The notes: generated by a model not told the origin, from the letters alone. A stretch of 64,000 nucleotides of DNA from Antedon mediterranea (GCF_964355755.1 NC_092670.1:15623201-15687200); one strand, 5' to 3'. Counted from the first letter of the stretch, positions 34,466 through 48,800 are shown. Translations and numbers: made by a program.

Positions 34466-37400
34466 TTACTTAGGTGGGACTGGGGCTGCTTGTAAAACAG
34501 ACATACTCTGTTTACAGTCTATAGAACTCTGGTCTGGGGTCATGGTGACACTCAACTCGGTGAGAAACGCAACACATGCTGCCGTATCCTCAAACGCCAA
34601 TTCTTTCTCAACAAACGACACAGGTAGGTGTGGACGATAACTACCAATTTTCAAATTTAACAAAAAGAGAAAAATGAAAATATGTTAATTTTTTGGAAAT
34701 AATAGCAATTATTATTTTTAACTATTCCTAACATGATAAAGAAAATGTAAATATTATTTATACCTACCAGAACTTACCTTAATTATGCTGAAAAAAGAAA
34801 TTAGAAAAGCAAAAAGGCACAAAACTTGTAATAGTTTTACTACAGTTGCTGCAGTAAATCCATCTTTATAAATACTACTGTATACATTACATTTGTTGAA
34901 TGTATATTACAGTAGTTTTTTCAGTAAACAACTGATGATAGATAATTATAAACTGCTTCAAATTCAACATAATCAAGTATACAAACCATAGTTTAACATC
35001 AAGTTTTAAATTCTCATAAATTACCTAATACTTACCCATTAATTACCTAATACTTACCCATTAATTATACTTAATGTACAGTGTTACAGTTTTATCAACT
35101 CTAGTTTCTAGTCAAATTAGTTTATTTTAATAATTAAACAGACTTATGTGTAGTTAATTAAAGCTAAAATACTCACTTGTATTTAAAACTGAAAAAAATA
35201 TTAGCTTGTTAGTAAAATGGTTATTAACCAACGATGATGACATCACAAAACCAGTTATCAGAATGTATGTACTAACTACACTAATATCATCAATCAATAT
35301 TTGAATGCACTGCTGCTGATTTCATTATTTTAGTGGTTTTTCCCAACAATACAAATATATAAAAATGAAATAGTAGTTTCTGAAACTCCATTATTAAAGG
35401 TTATTTTTTTTAGTGAATTTTGTCCATTCCCATGGTATATTTTGGATGGATAATCTATATCACGTCCATAAACCAAGCTACATTTGAGGCATAGGCAGTA
35501 GAAACAGTCGCGAGTTACAACCCTGACACTAGATCAGGATTAAACTCTGGACCTGGGATCTGAAGGCAAGCATGTTAACATCCAAGCTACATCTTCAATT
35601 TACATGCCTTCGTAATTTTACCGTTTATCGCAAATAGCTTGATTTCATGAGGAACATCATTGAACAGTGCATAATAAGAAGGGTTTGAGAGCAAACATCA
35701 CGACGTGCATACAACAAATCACGTTTGTACGTGTCATGATGTTTGCTCCCAAACCCTTCTCATCATGTGTCGCGCACGTTATTTGCGATAAACCTTATTA
35801 TCCAACAAAATATCAAATTACTTATTTCTTTCAATATGTAAACATTTCCCACTGTTTTACACTATTCCATTCTAATGCAATATGATATATTTTAATTGTG
35901 TAATGTATAAAAAAAATAGTACATACGATTTTATTATTGATTGAACTGCCACCTTGCGTTCCCTGTCAATAAATAGATCCATCATATATGGGGTCATTCT
36001 AGGTGCTTGTTTGTATAAAAGAAATAGTCTATGGTAATTACAATATGCCCACGCCCTGTTTACAGCCAAGGCATGTTTAATAATTTCATCTGCTTTCTGT
36101 GCTTTTGTTAATGAACCTAAAAGATTTGCCATTTCTGGTAGAACTACTAAGGAAAAATAACCTAAAACAACAAAATTCAAAAATAAAAGCATTACAAATT
36201 ACAACAGCAGCAATGACCAACAACTACAAGTTGTTTGAAGGTTTGCATGGTGAAATCAAATGTTGATATAAAGTTTGCGGTACACCAGAGGACGATCAAA
36301 GCATATTGGTCAAACTTTATATCAACAATAATAATAAGCCAAAAGAACAATATAATTAGTACTACTATAAAAAGGATACCAAGTGTGTTCTTGGTGACTA
36401 CTTGATAGAGTATCCTATATGCTGTAAACTCTGTAGTATTGGGTCCTGGATGGTCCAAATACAGCGCCTTCAACTGCGTCTGACATTGATTAAACTCCTC
36501 ACGATCTCCCTACAAGAAAATACAAAGAATGTTGAGATTATATAGGAAAATATACCAAAACGGACACCTATGGGCCTGATTCTGTACGTTAGAAGCAGAA
36601 TGAGAAGGAAATTCAAGGCTGAAAGACAAAACTATCTTACCTTTTCTAAAGCTATCCTTGCATGGGTCTCATAAACTTCAACAGCGAATTTATTCCTAAC
36701 ACACTGGATCTAAAAGAACCAACAAAATTTCTTGTTAATAAATACATCACCTAGAGCCTGTTTTAATTTTTCCTCGTCCGAACCATCATGATTTAGCTCT
36801 CAAGGGTATTCCACAGTTACAAATGTAACTGATTTTATGTCTGAACACAGCCTTAATCTAGACATGAGGTGTACTGTAAACTGTTTATAAAAACATTGTT
36901 ACAACTTACTGTAAGATCTTGCCTAATTGATTTTAGTTGTTCACACACAAAGTTGTAGTCTGCATTCTTCTGCCATCTCTGTTTCACCATCTGTAAAGAC
37001 TTCTGCAGAACTGCTACTGGCCTTACTGTTGATGGGTGTGGTGCCTGAAAGAAATTTACAGATGATTGGAATATTCTTAGCGACACAGTATAAGTTAACA
37101 TAACAATGTCATAGGTCAGGCTTTGTTATCTACCTGGGTAATTTGGTTTCATGTGGACAGTTATCGCTCAATTTAGAAGGTAGAAACCAACGTCAACAAG
37201 TACAAAATATGCCTGAAAGTGCCCTAATACATTTCAAAATAATTATAATAATAAACTGAGGTATGTGGTGCCTAACTGGCTTATACAATTGCAGCAATTT
37301 AAAGTCATTGTAATAAAGTATTAATTGAAAATAGGAAGGCATCAAAGAGAGTGTTTGTTAAAAAGTACTTACGGATGTTAGACGTAAATACTGCTTAGTC

Positions 37401-40400
37401 AAACTTTGGCTTGTTCCTAGAATTGGCTTATCATTCAATTCAATTCCATCATCAAATTTCTGAAATAAACAGATATTTTAAATAATTGTTTTTACATTGT
37501 ACTATTACACACAATGCTATAATAACAAGAACCTAAAGCTCTGTCTACAATTCGATGTGCCCATATATGGACATGATGTCATATTACTACCATATTTGGG
37601 CACATCACATATTTTTTTTGGTCAAACTTAACTAGTTTGATAGTGTAGATAGAGCTTTAGGTGTGAAATAACAGAATATCCTGTTTTGTCTAAACATAAG
37701 ATGCTTTCTATCATTCTCTTGTTGGTCCTGTGGGTCATAAATACTTATTGTTATTAAGGAGATATATTAGTTTCATAATGATAAACAATGCTTCAGTTTC
37801 TACTTACAAGGTATGTGTTGATATCAAGGGTAAGTGTTTGTTTCCTTTGTTTACGTGGCCCCTTTCCCATCATATCACAGAAGCGCGCTGCACGCTTCTG
37901 CATTCGTTTCGTTTTCTCTACATCATCTTGATATTCCATTAGGCCGACGGATGACCTTTAAGAAGAAATTATCAAATATTATCTAACATTTTGTTAAGAG
38001 ATGAAGACAACTTGAATACTTAACATTATCTTAACAACTTAACATTAACTTAATAATCTTATATTAAGATTATTCAGTATAAAAGAGATTTAAATATTTA
38101 GCATAACAATATCAGTTTTAACCTTAATAAAATTGAGTTGCTCCTGTTTAATGAGTTAATTGTTAAATAAAATGAAAATAATTATAATATACTCACTGAA
38201 GTTGTCCTTTCTTGTTCTTTTGTCCCTTCTTTCCTGGTGTATACTGCTGTCCTTGATTCTTACCTCCCCTTCCTCTACCTTTCCCACGCCCCCTACCTTG
38301 TCCCTTCCCCCATGAATTACTTACTGGAATAAAACCTGAATCAGAATTGGAAGATGTACTGAAAAAAAACCACCACAAATCAAGTAAAATCGTACTTTAT
38401 GAATGTACTGTATGGGACCAAATAAAGGAAATATGACAAATGAACCAAGGTAATTTTGAATGTATCCGAGGAAAATGGAATACTGTGTTGTTAAAATTAA
38501 TAAGCAGTAAAAAAATATCATAAGATTATAATCTATTTTTAGATTTGTTATTTATTTATAATAGCTAAACATTACATACCTTCCACTGCGTCTTCTTCGA
38601 CTTTTCCTTACAAACGGTGAACGACTGCGCGACCTTGATCGTGACCTACTATCCCAAGATCTTGAGCGTGACCTGGATCTTGACCTACTAGGTCGTCGGA
38701 ACCCATAACTGTATGGTCTACGCTCCGTTCGTGATAATCCTGGAGATTTCTGAAAAGAACCGCGGTTTTGATTTGTTTGTTTACGTGTTGGTGTTAAAGA
38801 TGTTTGTTGTTGTCGTTGCGCAGCAGACGGTGCTTCTGAATCCCAACGTGACGACCGAAGTTGATTTATTTTCGCCTTCTCTCTAAAATAATACAATATA
38901 AAATAAAATCTTTTTTAGTATTCCATTACACATTTTTAGTTTACTTTGGTGAAAATGATGTACATACAGTCATGCCCAGCAACATGTTGTCATCATATTA
39001 AACATGAGAGTGTAAAATCTTGTAATTAGGGCAAGTTAGTTTTAAGAGCATTATTTAATACAACAACAATGTATAATGTGTCATCAACATACAAAGGTAG
39101 TGGTTCTCTATCCCAGTTCTTGCTCCAGGCCGAGTTATCTTTAAATGCTGAAGTTAAGATTTGTTTTAACGTTGATTCTACTATGTCCTTATCGCCCTCA
39201 GACTCACATGATGCAAATGCTCGTTGTACGTAATTTCTACAAAAAAATGTTATATATATATTAATATCCCTGGATAAATATGATATTTATGGTATTTTTT
39301 GGGATTATTAGGCCTATTAAAGTACAACATTTTTAACTTACTTTAAACTTTCTGGCCATTCACCTGGTGATCTAAAAGCAGAAAAAACAAAACATATATA
39401 TATATATATCTGTATACGTTAAACCATAAAAACGTCATTGCTAGATGAAGACTTGTTGAAACGTCACATGTAAACATCTTTTTATGGTTCATTGTATACA
39501 AAACATTACTATTAACAATGTTAATTGTGTCGAGGATTCTTTGTTTTGGGGGAATGATAGGGACTGAAGTTGACAGCATTATTATGGATAGTAATGAAAT
39601 GAGTAAATGAAAAAATAATTATTAGACTTACACGGCTGCTGTTGGCTTGTTTGGTTTTTTTACGGCATGATTAATAACATTTTGCTTGTCTAAGGGCGTC
39701 TTGTTCAGCATTTTCTTTTTAAAATTAGATCCTGCATTATGCATTGCATGCTGCTGCTGTTGGTTGAATTCATCTATGTTGGATGTGTCGTCATCTTTCC
39801 CATCGAGTTCGTTTGCGCCCTGATTAAAACCGACAAAATTTGGCTGCCGTCGTCTTTGAGACGGAAAGTTGAACCTAATATTACCTGAACCTGGTGCTTC
39901 TGAAAATGCAATAGAATCATTAAAAAATATAAATAACACATGCTATGTGTAACTGTGGTTGGATATTGAAAGTATGTAATAATTAGTAAGTAATATACGT
40001 ATATGTTAAGTAGGCAATTCTAAGATTTTTGCAAAGATTATTCCAAGTTTAATAACATTTTCACTTAAGATATTTCTTAAGTTGGGAAAAGAACAATGAA
40101 AAGAGTACAATGGTAAGATGGCATACTTACGGTTTTTATTCATCCATGATGCTGGTTGTTTTGGTTGTGAAGCTGCTTGATTACCCCCCTTATTACCCCC
40201 GCTATTTTGGTTAAATCCACCTTTGTTGTTGTACTTCATTTGCATGTTATTAAAATTATTTCTATTCCCCTGTTTAAACCCACTTTCTCCCTGTTGTTGA
40301 TGTTCCTGGTTGTTGCCCTCGTTGAATCCGCCAGGTCCCAATTTTGCGTTATTTTGTTGGTGTTGCATATGACTTTGTTGAAAGTTTCCTCCTTCGAATG

Positions 40401-41713
40401 ACGTGTATTGTGGTACATAGCCTGGGTACATCTACAATAAAAATGTATTGCTTTATTAAGCTGTATCAGACTGACATGGTAATGTTTTAACAATTGAAAA
40501 GAGTGACAAGTTACAAGGTGTACTATGTCTATATAGTTTGAGGGATCTTTCTCAATCTTGTCGTGGGATGTTAAGATGTTGGTGCAAACATACTATGTAG
40601 TAGTACTGTGCAGCTTGTTGATGGTTAATACAGTACTGTAATAACTATAGTAGAACCCCTATATCCCACGTATATAGTAGATCACTAACCTGCCGAGGAG
40701 ACTGTGGCGGATACTGGTTGCCGCCTGCCATCATGTTTCCTCCGTATGGATTCATTCCATAGTTGAATCCATATGGATTTTGAAACATTCCACCTGGATG
40801 TTGTCCAATAGGATTGTAATAATTGCCTGAAAATAAGAAAAACCATAATAGTTATTGTACTATTGAATAATAGTTATGTAAAATAATGTATGTTTGTTTT
40901 GAAGAAAGGAAGTACTCTAAATTCAACACATACCAGCATTAAAAGAATTTCCCATATTGTGTGCTTGGCCTGGATGCATTCCTTGAAACATCTGTTGTTG
41001 CATAGGGTCCCCATGCGATGACTGCTGCTGCATATTCTGTTTAGGCGTGGTAGCCTTCTTAGTAGGGCTAATCTTGGTGCTCTCCCCTGTAGCACCCTGT
41101 ACCTTCTCAAGTGCTTTTCTAGCTATTTCCCAGCTGGGATTAATATTTTGTTCACCACTACTATTTGTGTTTCCATCGTTGTTGTTACTCCCCCCATATT
41201 GCTGTGACCTGCATAAATATAAACACATTGATTCATGTGATTAACAGTTTTTTTCTATGATATAATATAATTAATCATGCTGCGCAGATAGAAAACAAGG
41301 AATTACTATTGTATTATTATATTATATGAACAATTCATCACAATTAGAAAAAAATGTGCCAATATCAACACCAAGACACAACAAAAAATATCAGAATGGT
41401 TAAAGAAAACATACAGCAACAACTTGTAATATCAAGCAAGTTCAACTCTGACTGCATGCAACATCTAGACACACAATCAATCCTCATATTCATACATTTT
41501 CAATCGAATATTATTAACTAGGCTGGAATCCTTGGCTAATACTTATTAGCGTACATCATTTTATTTACATTCACCCTAAAATGTCCTTACATAGCCTAGA
41601 CAGGCCTCGACAGTAAGTAAAGCACTGCCACCCGGCGAGGGAACTCACCATTGGCCTGCTTGGGCAATTTGATTTGTCCCGTTGGCCTGGTTCATCCACG
41701 ATAAGCCTGCCAT
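34466..41713 (-). CDS. LENG8: LENG8, SAC3/GANP-domain protein
   Basis: Sixteen exons (5' to 3' on the minus strand): 41713-41649, 41208-40934, 40826-40690, 40431-40131, 39899-39632, 39371-39342, 39236-39093, 38882-38580, 38358-38197, 37955-37808, 37459-37373, 37044-36910, 36709-36641, 36509-36380, 36134-35927, 34640-34466; 2,637 bases, 878 residues, every phase consistent. LENG8 is the animal relative of yeast Thp3, linked to nuclear mRNA processing and export. N-terminal ~400 residues are Gln/Asn/Gly-rich; [10 protein letters not shown] matches human KPDDWPQDMK; an RS stretch lies near residue 480 and a Gly/Lys/Arg-rich stretch near 540. The SAC3 part starts about residue 640: [85 protein letters not shown]. 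Exon 15's acceptor was chosen by alignment; another AG lies 32 bases upstream. Confidence 0.93.
35418..35597 (-). mobile_element. tRNA-derived SINE, same family as 51549-51765
   Basis: Read on the minus strand: GTAGCTTGGATGTTAACATG (A-box region), CAGAGTTTAATCCTG (B-box region), GGGTTGTAACTCGCGACTGT, then CCTCAAATGTAGCTTGG and TTATCCATCC. The same blocks occur in the same order on the plus strand at 51549-51765. Lies in the last LENG8 intron. Confidence 0.75.
35617..35800. mobile_element. Long-hairpin TIR element, family 4
   Basis: Outer inverted repeat GTTTATCGCAAATA / TATTTGCGATAAAC and an inner, longer one: AGAAGGGTTTGAGAGCAAAC ATCA (from 35677) against TGATGTTTGCTCCCAAACCC TTCT (to 35761), separated by a ~35-bp loop. 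The RNA or single strand would fold into one long stem. Lies in the last LENG8 intron. Confidence 0.75.
37534..37660. mobile_element. TIR element, family 1 copy 4
   Basis: TAAAGCTCTGTCTACAATTC at the left and TAGTTTGATAGTGTAGATAG AGCTTTA at the right; core GATGTGCCCATATATGGACA. In a LENG8 intron. The left inverted repeat is shortened by an internal deletion. Confidence 0.8.
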
Positions 41714-42878
41714 TTCAACCCTAAATATAAAGAAGAATTCACAAAAATATAGAGACTAATTTAGGCATAGGGCCTAATAGATAGGTAAAGAACACTTTAT
41801 GTATCCTAAAACTTCCAAATATGAATTGATAATGTATCAAATACTTCGATGACTTCTGTCTAATTTTGAATACAAAAGCTAAACTACGTAGCGCGAGAGG
41901 CAGTTCACTTTGACGTCATCTTGCATGATTCGCAAAGCTCATAAAACACGGATTGTGATTGGCTATCTTGAATTTCTATATGCCCACCACATTTCATGGA
42001 CCTTAAATAAGTTCATGCTTTATCAACATTTTAATTATTTCTGTTTTACTAGTTTCGTACGATTAACTCAGGATCTGACAACTATCATACAGAAAGTAAT
42101 TTTTATTTAATATGATGCTACAAATAAAATAAATAAAAATATCATCATGTTCATGTCTATATCTACGGTGGCTGATTTCCGCGTTATAACGCCCTAATAC
42201 GGCGTTATAACGCCGTAAAACTTTGGCGGAAATCAGCCACCGTATATATCAGATTTAATATTAATTAATTAAATTTATTTTGCACTTTATTAATATTATT
42301 ATTCAGATAGATGTATCATAATATTTCACTGAAACAATCATAGTTAAATTGGTTTAAATAAAAATGTTTTTAAAATTAAAAATCTGAGAATAAGAATCTG
42401 CCTTTTTCCAAAAGGCTTCAAAAGGTTTTGAATTTAGCATTCAATCGCATGCCTATACATTTTTATTTCAATAACAGAATTTAAATTTAGATCTATTTAT
42501 CATTTCTTTTCAACAAAATTAAAGAAGTAAAATTGTAAATGAATAGGAAAAGAAATAGGATGCATGTATTTTATGGCCCTATTATAGTAATTCGTTGTTT
42601 GTGTGAATGTTAATATTGTTAGAATTTTAGGAAATTAGAGAGGAGAAAAAAAAGGAGACTATTGCATCAAAAATGAATAAAAACTATAATTTAATTCCTC
42701 ACTTTGACTTATACACTTTGAATTATAGATGAAATATAACCATGGACCTGTATATCAATTATAGCTAGATTGATAACCATGCCAAGATAGAGTGAAAAAC
42801 TTCAGCCAATTACAAGAAGCGTTGCTTATGGTTTGGGTCCATTAACCAAATTTGCATATACACAGTGAAGTGACAAAC
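41714..42878. promoter_or_regulatory. Divergent intergenic interval LENG8 / PRKAR1
   Basis: About 1.2 kb between divergent start codons, presumed to contain both promoters; no core promoter motif was assigned. A perfect-hairpin TIR element lies inside at 42158-42250. Confidence 0.5.
42158..42250. mobile_element. Compact hairpin TIR element, family 5
   Basis: ACGGTGGCTGATTTCCGC and, inverted, GCGGAAATCAGCCACCGT are perfect 18-bp terminal repeats (42165-42182 and 42226-42243). The ~43-bp centre has its own repeats of GGCGTTATAACGCC. No coding capacity; it lies between LENG8 and PRKAR1. Confidence 0.85.
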
Positions 42879-45800
42879 ATGGCGTCTGGAATGGATGACG
42901 AACAGAGCCTAAAAGAATGCGAAGCGTATGTGCAAAAACACAATATTCAACAAATGTTGAAAGACTGTATTGTTGAATTATGTATTCACCAACCCGAGAA
43001 TCCAACTTCTTTCTTAAAAGATTATTTTGAAAAGCTTGAAGGGGTAAGTTAAGCCAGGCCCTAGCTAGCACTTTTAGCTAGGCGACAATACATCTCCGAC
43101 AAAAACAACAACAAACTCCTTCAACTGGCCAACAACAAGTACGACGGTTATGCTTATTGTGAGAGGCTAGGCCTAGGGGTTGGCCCCCTGGAGTGTACAT
43201 CAGATAGACTAGCCTAAGCTAGTGTAACTTATGAAAAATATTTAGCCTAGGTGGTAGGTCCTAGGCCTAGGCCCTAGTATGTAAAAAGTGAAGAAAAAAA
43301 TGTAATTTGTTTTTCTATTCATTCACTGTCCCTGTCATTTTTTTTCAATTCAGAAATTGTAGGCCAAAAAATTGGAATGAGATTTGTAGATTTGCGTCCA
43401 CCACCCGCCCGCATGTTTAGAAAATAAAATCCGCCGGGCAACAATTCATTAATTTTGTAAACAAAAAATCTTTTTGCATTTTTATTAATCACCCTACAGT
43501 TCACGCTTATTTAATTGATATTTATTGGATCTACTACAGTACCATCGTGTAGTATCGCAAATGTGTCGAATTCTGGATTAAGGAATCTAAGGATATGCAT
43601 CAGTTTGAGATCAAAGCTTCCATGACTCTAACCGACAGAGCGCGGACTGCCCACAATGTTACAAAATAAAAACAGTTTAATTAACCGTCGCAAACAACGA
43701 TCGCGTGTCTAATATATTGTTTACTGCACATGCACAACAACCATGATTAATATTTCATATTTTTAGCGCTAGCTGCTATGGCGACGAACAAAATGTTATG
43801 CGACGGTAAGCCTATTGGTAGGCTACATCGTGTATCATGATCTATTACTCACCTTTGTCTACTTGTGGAAATAATAATATTGGACAAGGTACTTTTATTC
43901 GTTAATCCATGTTTGTTTGTTTATGGTTTGCCTTGCGTCTACTTTTCAAAACGAGCGCTAAAGTAGTAGAATCAGTGACGTATCGCAACCATACATAGCC
44001 AGCTAACCCCAGATCAGGGATCGCAGTTTTGATTTGATTAGACCCGGTGATTGGCTGTGATGTGGATGACATAACCATTAGTCAATAACCAGGCACTACA
44101 ATTAAATAATCGTATCGATAATTAAGGACATTCATGAAGAAACCAATGCTTATAGCTATTAAAAACATGTTTGACTATATTGTAAACCACTGCACATGGA
44201 ATGCATAATTTAATATTCTATAGATTAAAGATGTATTGTCCCTTTGACTAATTCCAAAAAAATAAAAAATAAAAGATTTCGAAAAAAGGTGGGTCATTTT
44301 GAAGTATCATAATAGTTATTAACTATTTTTCGAAAAAAAGAAATATTTTACTGAAATACAGAGGTTTTTTTGTTAAAAAAATAACTTTGACTTCCAGTCA
44401 AAGTTTTCAATCCAAACATATCCCATAATGAAATGCGCTTGTTTGGCTACTCTGTATGCATAATCATAAAACTTCCTCATGATCTGTGTGAAAATACCTT
44501 CTTAACCGTGACGAGTTGTAAACAATCCTAATTTAGCATATGCATAATGCGCGTACTCATGGTTTGAAATCTTTGTTTACTTTCGCTCGTGACGATTTTC
44601 CAGATGAAATGTAATCAAACTAATTTACCTGTTCATTACGTAAACTTGTTGTTTTTGGCTTAAATTTTCGACTTAAAGTGAATAACTTTAATATTACTTT
44701 GATATGGCCACTTTAAATTTAGAATATTTTGACCATTTTTTTGTGTTTCAAGGGACAATACATCTTTAACAACATACTGTAGATTAACGCAATTCGCAGC
44801 GTCCTATAGAGGGCCGTGATTAGAGACAAAGTTCAAATAGCAGTGCTTTAGGCGAGCGCCTTGGAAAATCGTTTGATGTCACCTTTGATACGTATCCTAT
44901 TCCTTAATCCATTTTCGAACTGAATGACCATAGAAAACCATGTGAAAATACATTTTTAATGTGTTTCGGATACAAACTTTCTATGGCCTTAAAAAGGTTG
45001 AATACATTTTAAAACATTCAAACATGTGAAATGTTAAATTTGTAAAAAAATATTTAAAATATAAAATACAAATAAATAATGCAAAATTTTATTTGTATTT
45101 AAAAAAAAAAAAAAATTATTAGACAGGCATATTGTTTTCAACTTTGTCTATCTATTTTATTTATCTTTTTAACACGTGACCTAATTACGTCATATATTGC
45201 TTTTTTGACATGCTTGTGTCTTTTCATTGTTTAAATGGCAATACAGTAACTGGATATTGGATTGCATTGATTACAAAAGGATTTTATTTTTTTTTATTAT
45301 AATAAATCTAAGTTGCCCTTAAACAGTAGATTGACTGCAAATTCAATTTTTGACCTGGAAATATATTTTGGTATAAATTAATCATGATGGTGTACAGTAA
45401 TATTTAATTATTTTATTTTTTTAAAATTTTTTACCGTGTGCAATTCATCTGTGTACAGTAAGCATGATTATTGAGATCCAATGAACCAGTTATTAATACA
45501 ACATTGTATTGGATGTTAATAATAATTAGTATAGTATATAGTTAGTAGTGCTAAACAAGAAAATGTTATTAAATTTTAATTGGCTATTAAATGTGACACC
45601 TGTGATTCAGGCCACCGAAGGACACTTAACTTACTTGGTGTTAAATGATTAATCTGTAATAAGGCAATAGTAACATAAACACAGAAGTACCTACAATTTA
45701 AAAGGAAACTGTGTGCCAGACAGATGCTATTATTTTAATGTCAAGAAGTAATGATTTAAAACGGGAACAACATACAGTATACTTGCAATGTTGACATTAC

Positions 45801-48800
45801 AGTACAAAACTCTAGGATTGATGGTAAGATGATACAGTAGTAGTTCTGAAAATAGTTTATATCCACAATTACCAAATAGAATATGGCATGTATTGTGGAT
45901 ATTACTATATTAGTAATTAGTTAGTAAGCAATGTGATTTTTTTTAAATTTGACATGCCTTCTACCTACTATACCAAGAAGGCATTCTATGTTGACAGTAG
46001 ACATTATTATGAGAATAAATCAAAAAGTTTAAGCAGGCTTTGCCAAACATTTAGCCAACTATACTACTACTGGGATAATATGCATACAATAAGTGCATAC
46101 AGTAATAGTAGTTTCTATGCACTGTGACAAGAATGACTAAAAAAATAATACAATTTGAGAACAGAAAACAGGTACTTTTAAATTACTGTAGTAGAAAGTG
46201 CGTGTTGTGCAAATACTGTACCAAATTGAGACATGTAAAATATCTTCCGCCCACCCTCTCTTTTGTACATAATACTGTATTGTTGTATTACTGATACATA
46301 CTACCTGTATTCTTCATTAATTTTTAAAACAGAAATGCGGCTGAATAATTTATAAGAAAATACATGTATTGATTATTTTAACAGTTTTGTTGTACCTCTA
46401 GTACAAATGATTAGACAAACAATTTGTATGTCCCATTAATTAAGTATAGTTTTTCAAGAATTATTTGTTTTCCATTATGAGACATCTTTACTGGAATACT
46501 GTACAATAAAGGAAATTGTAGATCAATTAATAAATCAATTTATTTATTTAATTATCAATCATGTCAATTATTTTAAAGAATAGTAGAGTAATCAATGTAA
46601 ACTGCAAAATAAACTGTAGTACAACCATTAGACAGACTACTTAAAAAACTCTATCTTTCTTTTTTCCATCTAGCTAAGTGTTCAAATCTCTGTTAGTAAT
46701 TGATTTGCAGATGTAGATTATTAAACAGACTTTTTTCCACGAAGTTAGGGAGTTTCTTCTTGCATCGGTAATTGATACATAATGATGCAGGCTTTGCATC
46801 AGTGATTTTCTTCCTACTGTAAATGCAGTAATCCATCGTTGACTCAGCTTTGCTAGGCAGCCATTTTTCTCAGCGGTTACCACAAGACAACCACTAAGAT
46901 ACTTTAATCATTAGTCTTTAAATCTAAAACTGTTTACCTAGTCACGTCTACTACAGCATAATTGTTTTATATGGTGTAATTGCATTTCAAAATTATGCAA
47001 ACTTATCTTTGAACTTTGACATGATATTTAAGGCGGAACGGACGTAAAAGGGTATGGATTATATACGGTCATTTTTAAAAATACGTAGAAGAAGTTCTTC
47101 TTCGGATAGGACTCCACCTCGGGATGTAAGTAAAATTGTTTCACGCCCGTATACTGTAATAATAATAATAAATTATTTATGACAACAGATGCTGACAATG
47201 AATGCCTTGAGCGGATATCTGTGTTGCATTTAGTATTATTATATACATTATGCATTAAACAAATAGAATTCAAGATACAGTATAATGTTGTTGTATTCAG
47301 GTCGTTTTAAAAATTAAATATTTTGGAATTATTCTTTGTATTTCCAAATTATTTTCTTTGTTTAGGAAAAATATGTGACCCATGGCAGGTTTCAAATGCA
47401 GTTGAAATCCTTCCCATGACCATTCCATACCCCATGTGTACAAAACAAACAAACTTACAATATGCTCCCTTCTCTACCTTAGATTTAATAACAATAACAT
47501 ACAGACATTGGAAAAAGTCAAGAAACTGTAAAAAAAAACCATAAATAATGTTAAGATTTAGAAATGAATCCTTTTGATATTTTACCTTGCCTTTTAGCAA
47601 ATTTTTCCTTTTTTTAAAACTAAATGTTTTTTTTAGAAATATACTATACCATAAATTATCATTTCATACAATTTTTTTGTCTAATGATGACCTGCAGTAT
47701 GGTCAGAAGCATAAAATACATATGTAATATTTCTGAAATATTAAGAAGTTTGCTGGACTCTAGTACCAAGAATATTATTATATTATTTGGTCAGAATTAC
47801 TAATAACATTAATACTTGTGAAATAATATCATCCACATTTATGAGTTAGATAGTATATAATTTATAAATTGCTATTAATTGTACTTGACCCTATAGTACT
47901 AATAGTAAAAACATTAAATGTATATTGATTATTCTACGGTTTAAGAAATAGTTTAATTAAATAATTATACTGTAGCCATTTTGATACAGATGCAAATCTT
48001 TTACACTGTGGATAAAATATTTGTTATTTAAAGGATTTAAAAAATTAACCGAAGAAGAATGAGACTTTTTAAAAAAGAGAAATTCTTTTATGCCTTCTAT
48101 AGAATTCACTGAGCCTATCACAATTAATATAACCAGTTACAAGTATACCTTTTATGTGCTATATGCGCGGTACTCAAAGTAATATGTTAATTAACCCAAG
48201 AATAGTGAGACTTAAAAAAAGCGAATTTCTTTTAGCCTATGCCTTTTGTAGAATTCAGTGAGTCTATCAGTATCACAATTAATAACCAGTTACAAGTATA
48301 CCTTCTATGAGCTATATGCGCGGTACTCAAAGTAATATGTTAATTGCTATAATCGAATATCACTGTAATAGCTGCTGTAAAGTGTTACATTGACACGTTT
48401 TTCTTTGCATGTACGATGGAAATTGTACCACGGCTGAATTTTGCGATTATAATAAATTCAGAATCTCAAACATCGTTGTTTTTTCCCCTTACATAATTTT
48501 AATAAAGTATAATTTATTAAAGTATTCACCTTATTATTCAGAATTTAACTACAATTATATGAATGAAATTACATATTTTATTTCTGACAATAATTATATA
48601 ACTCTGTATAAATTTGCTTAAAATATAAATGGATAGCGCATATAATTTAATTAATAAAATTCCAGGAAAACTAAACAAATGACTCTGTTGGTATTCTGTA
48701 TCATTGTGTTTAATTCCATATAAATTGACTCTTTCATTAGGTTGCAAGTAATTTAGAAAAATATATGTTATGAGATTTAGGGACTTTTAAAATGTTTTCA

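Noticed and set aside
46674-46883. Minus-strand open frame in PRKAR1 intron 1
   Set aside because: Short, not resembling any family, with no splice or start context support.
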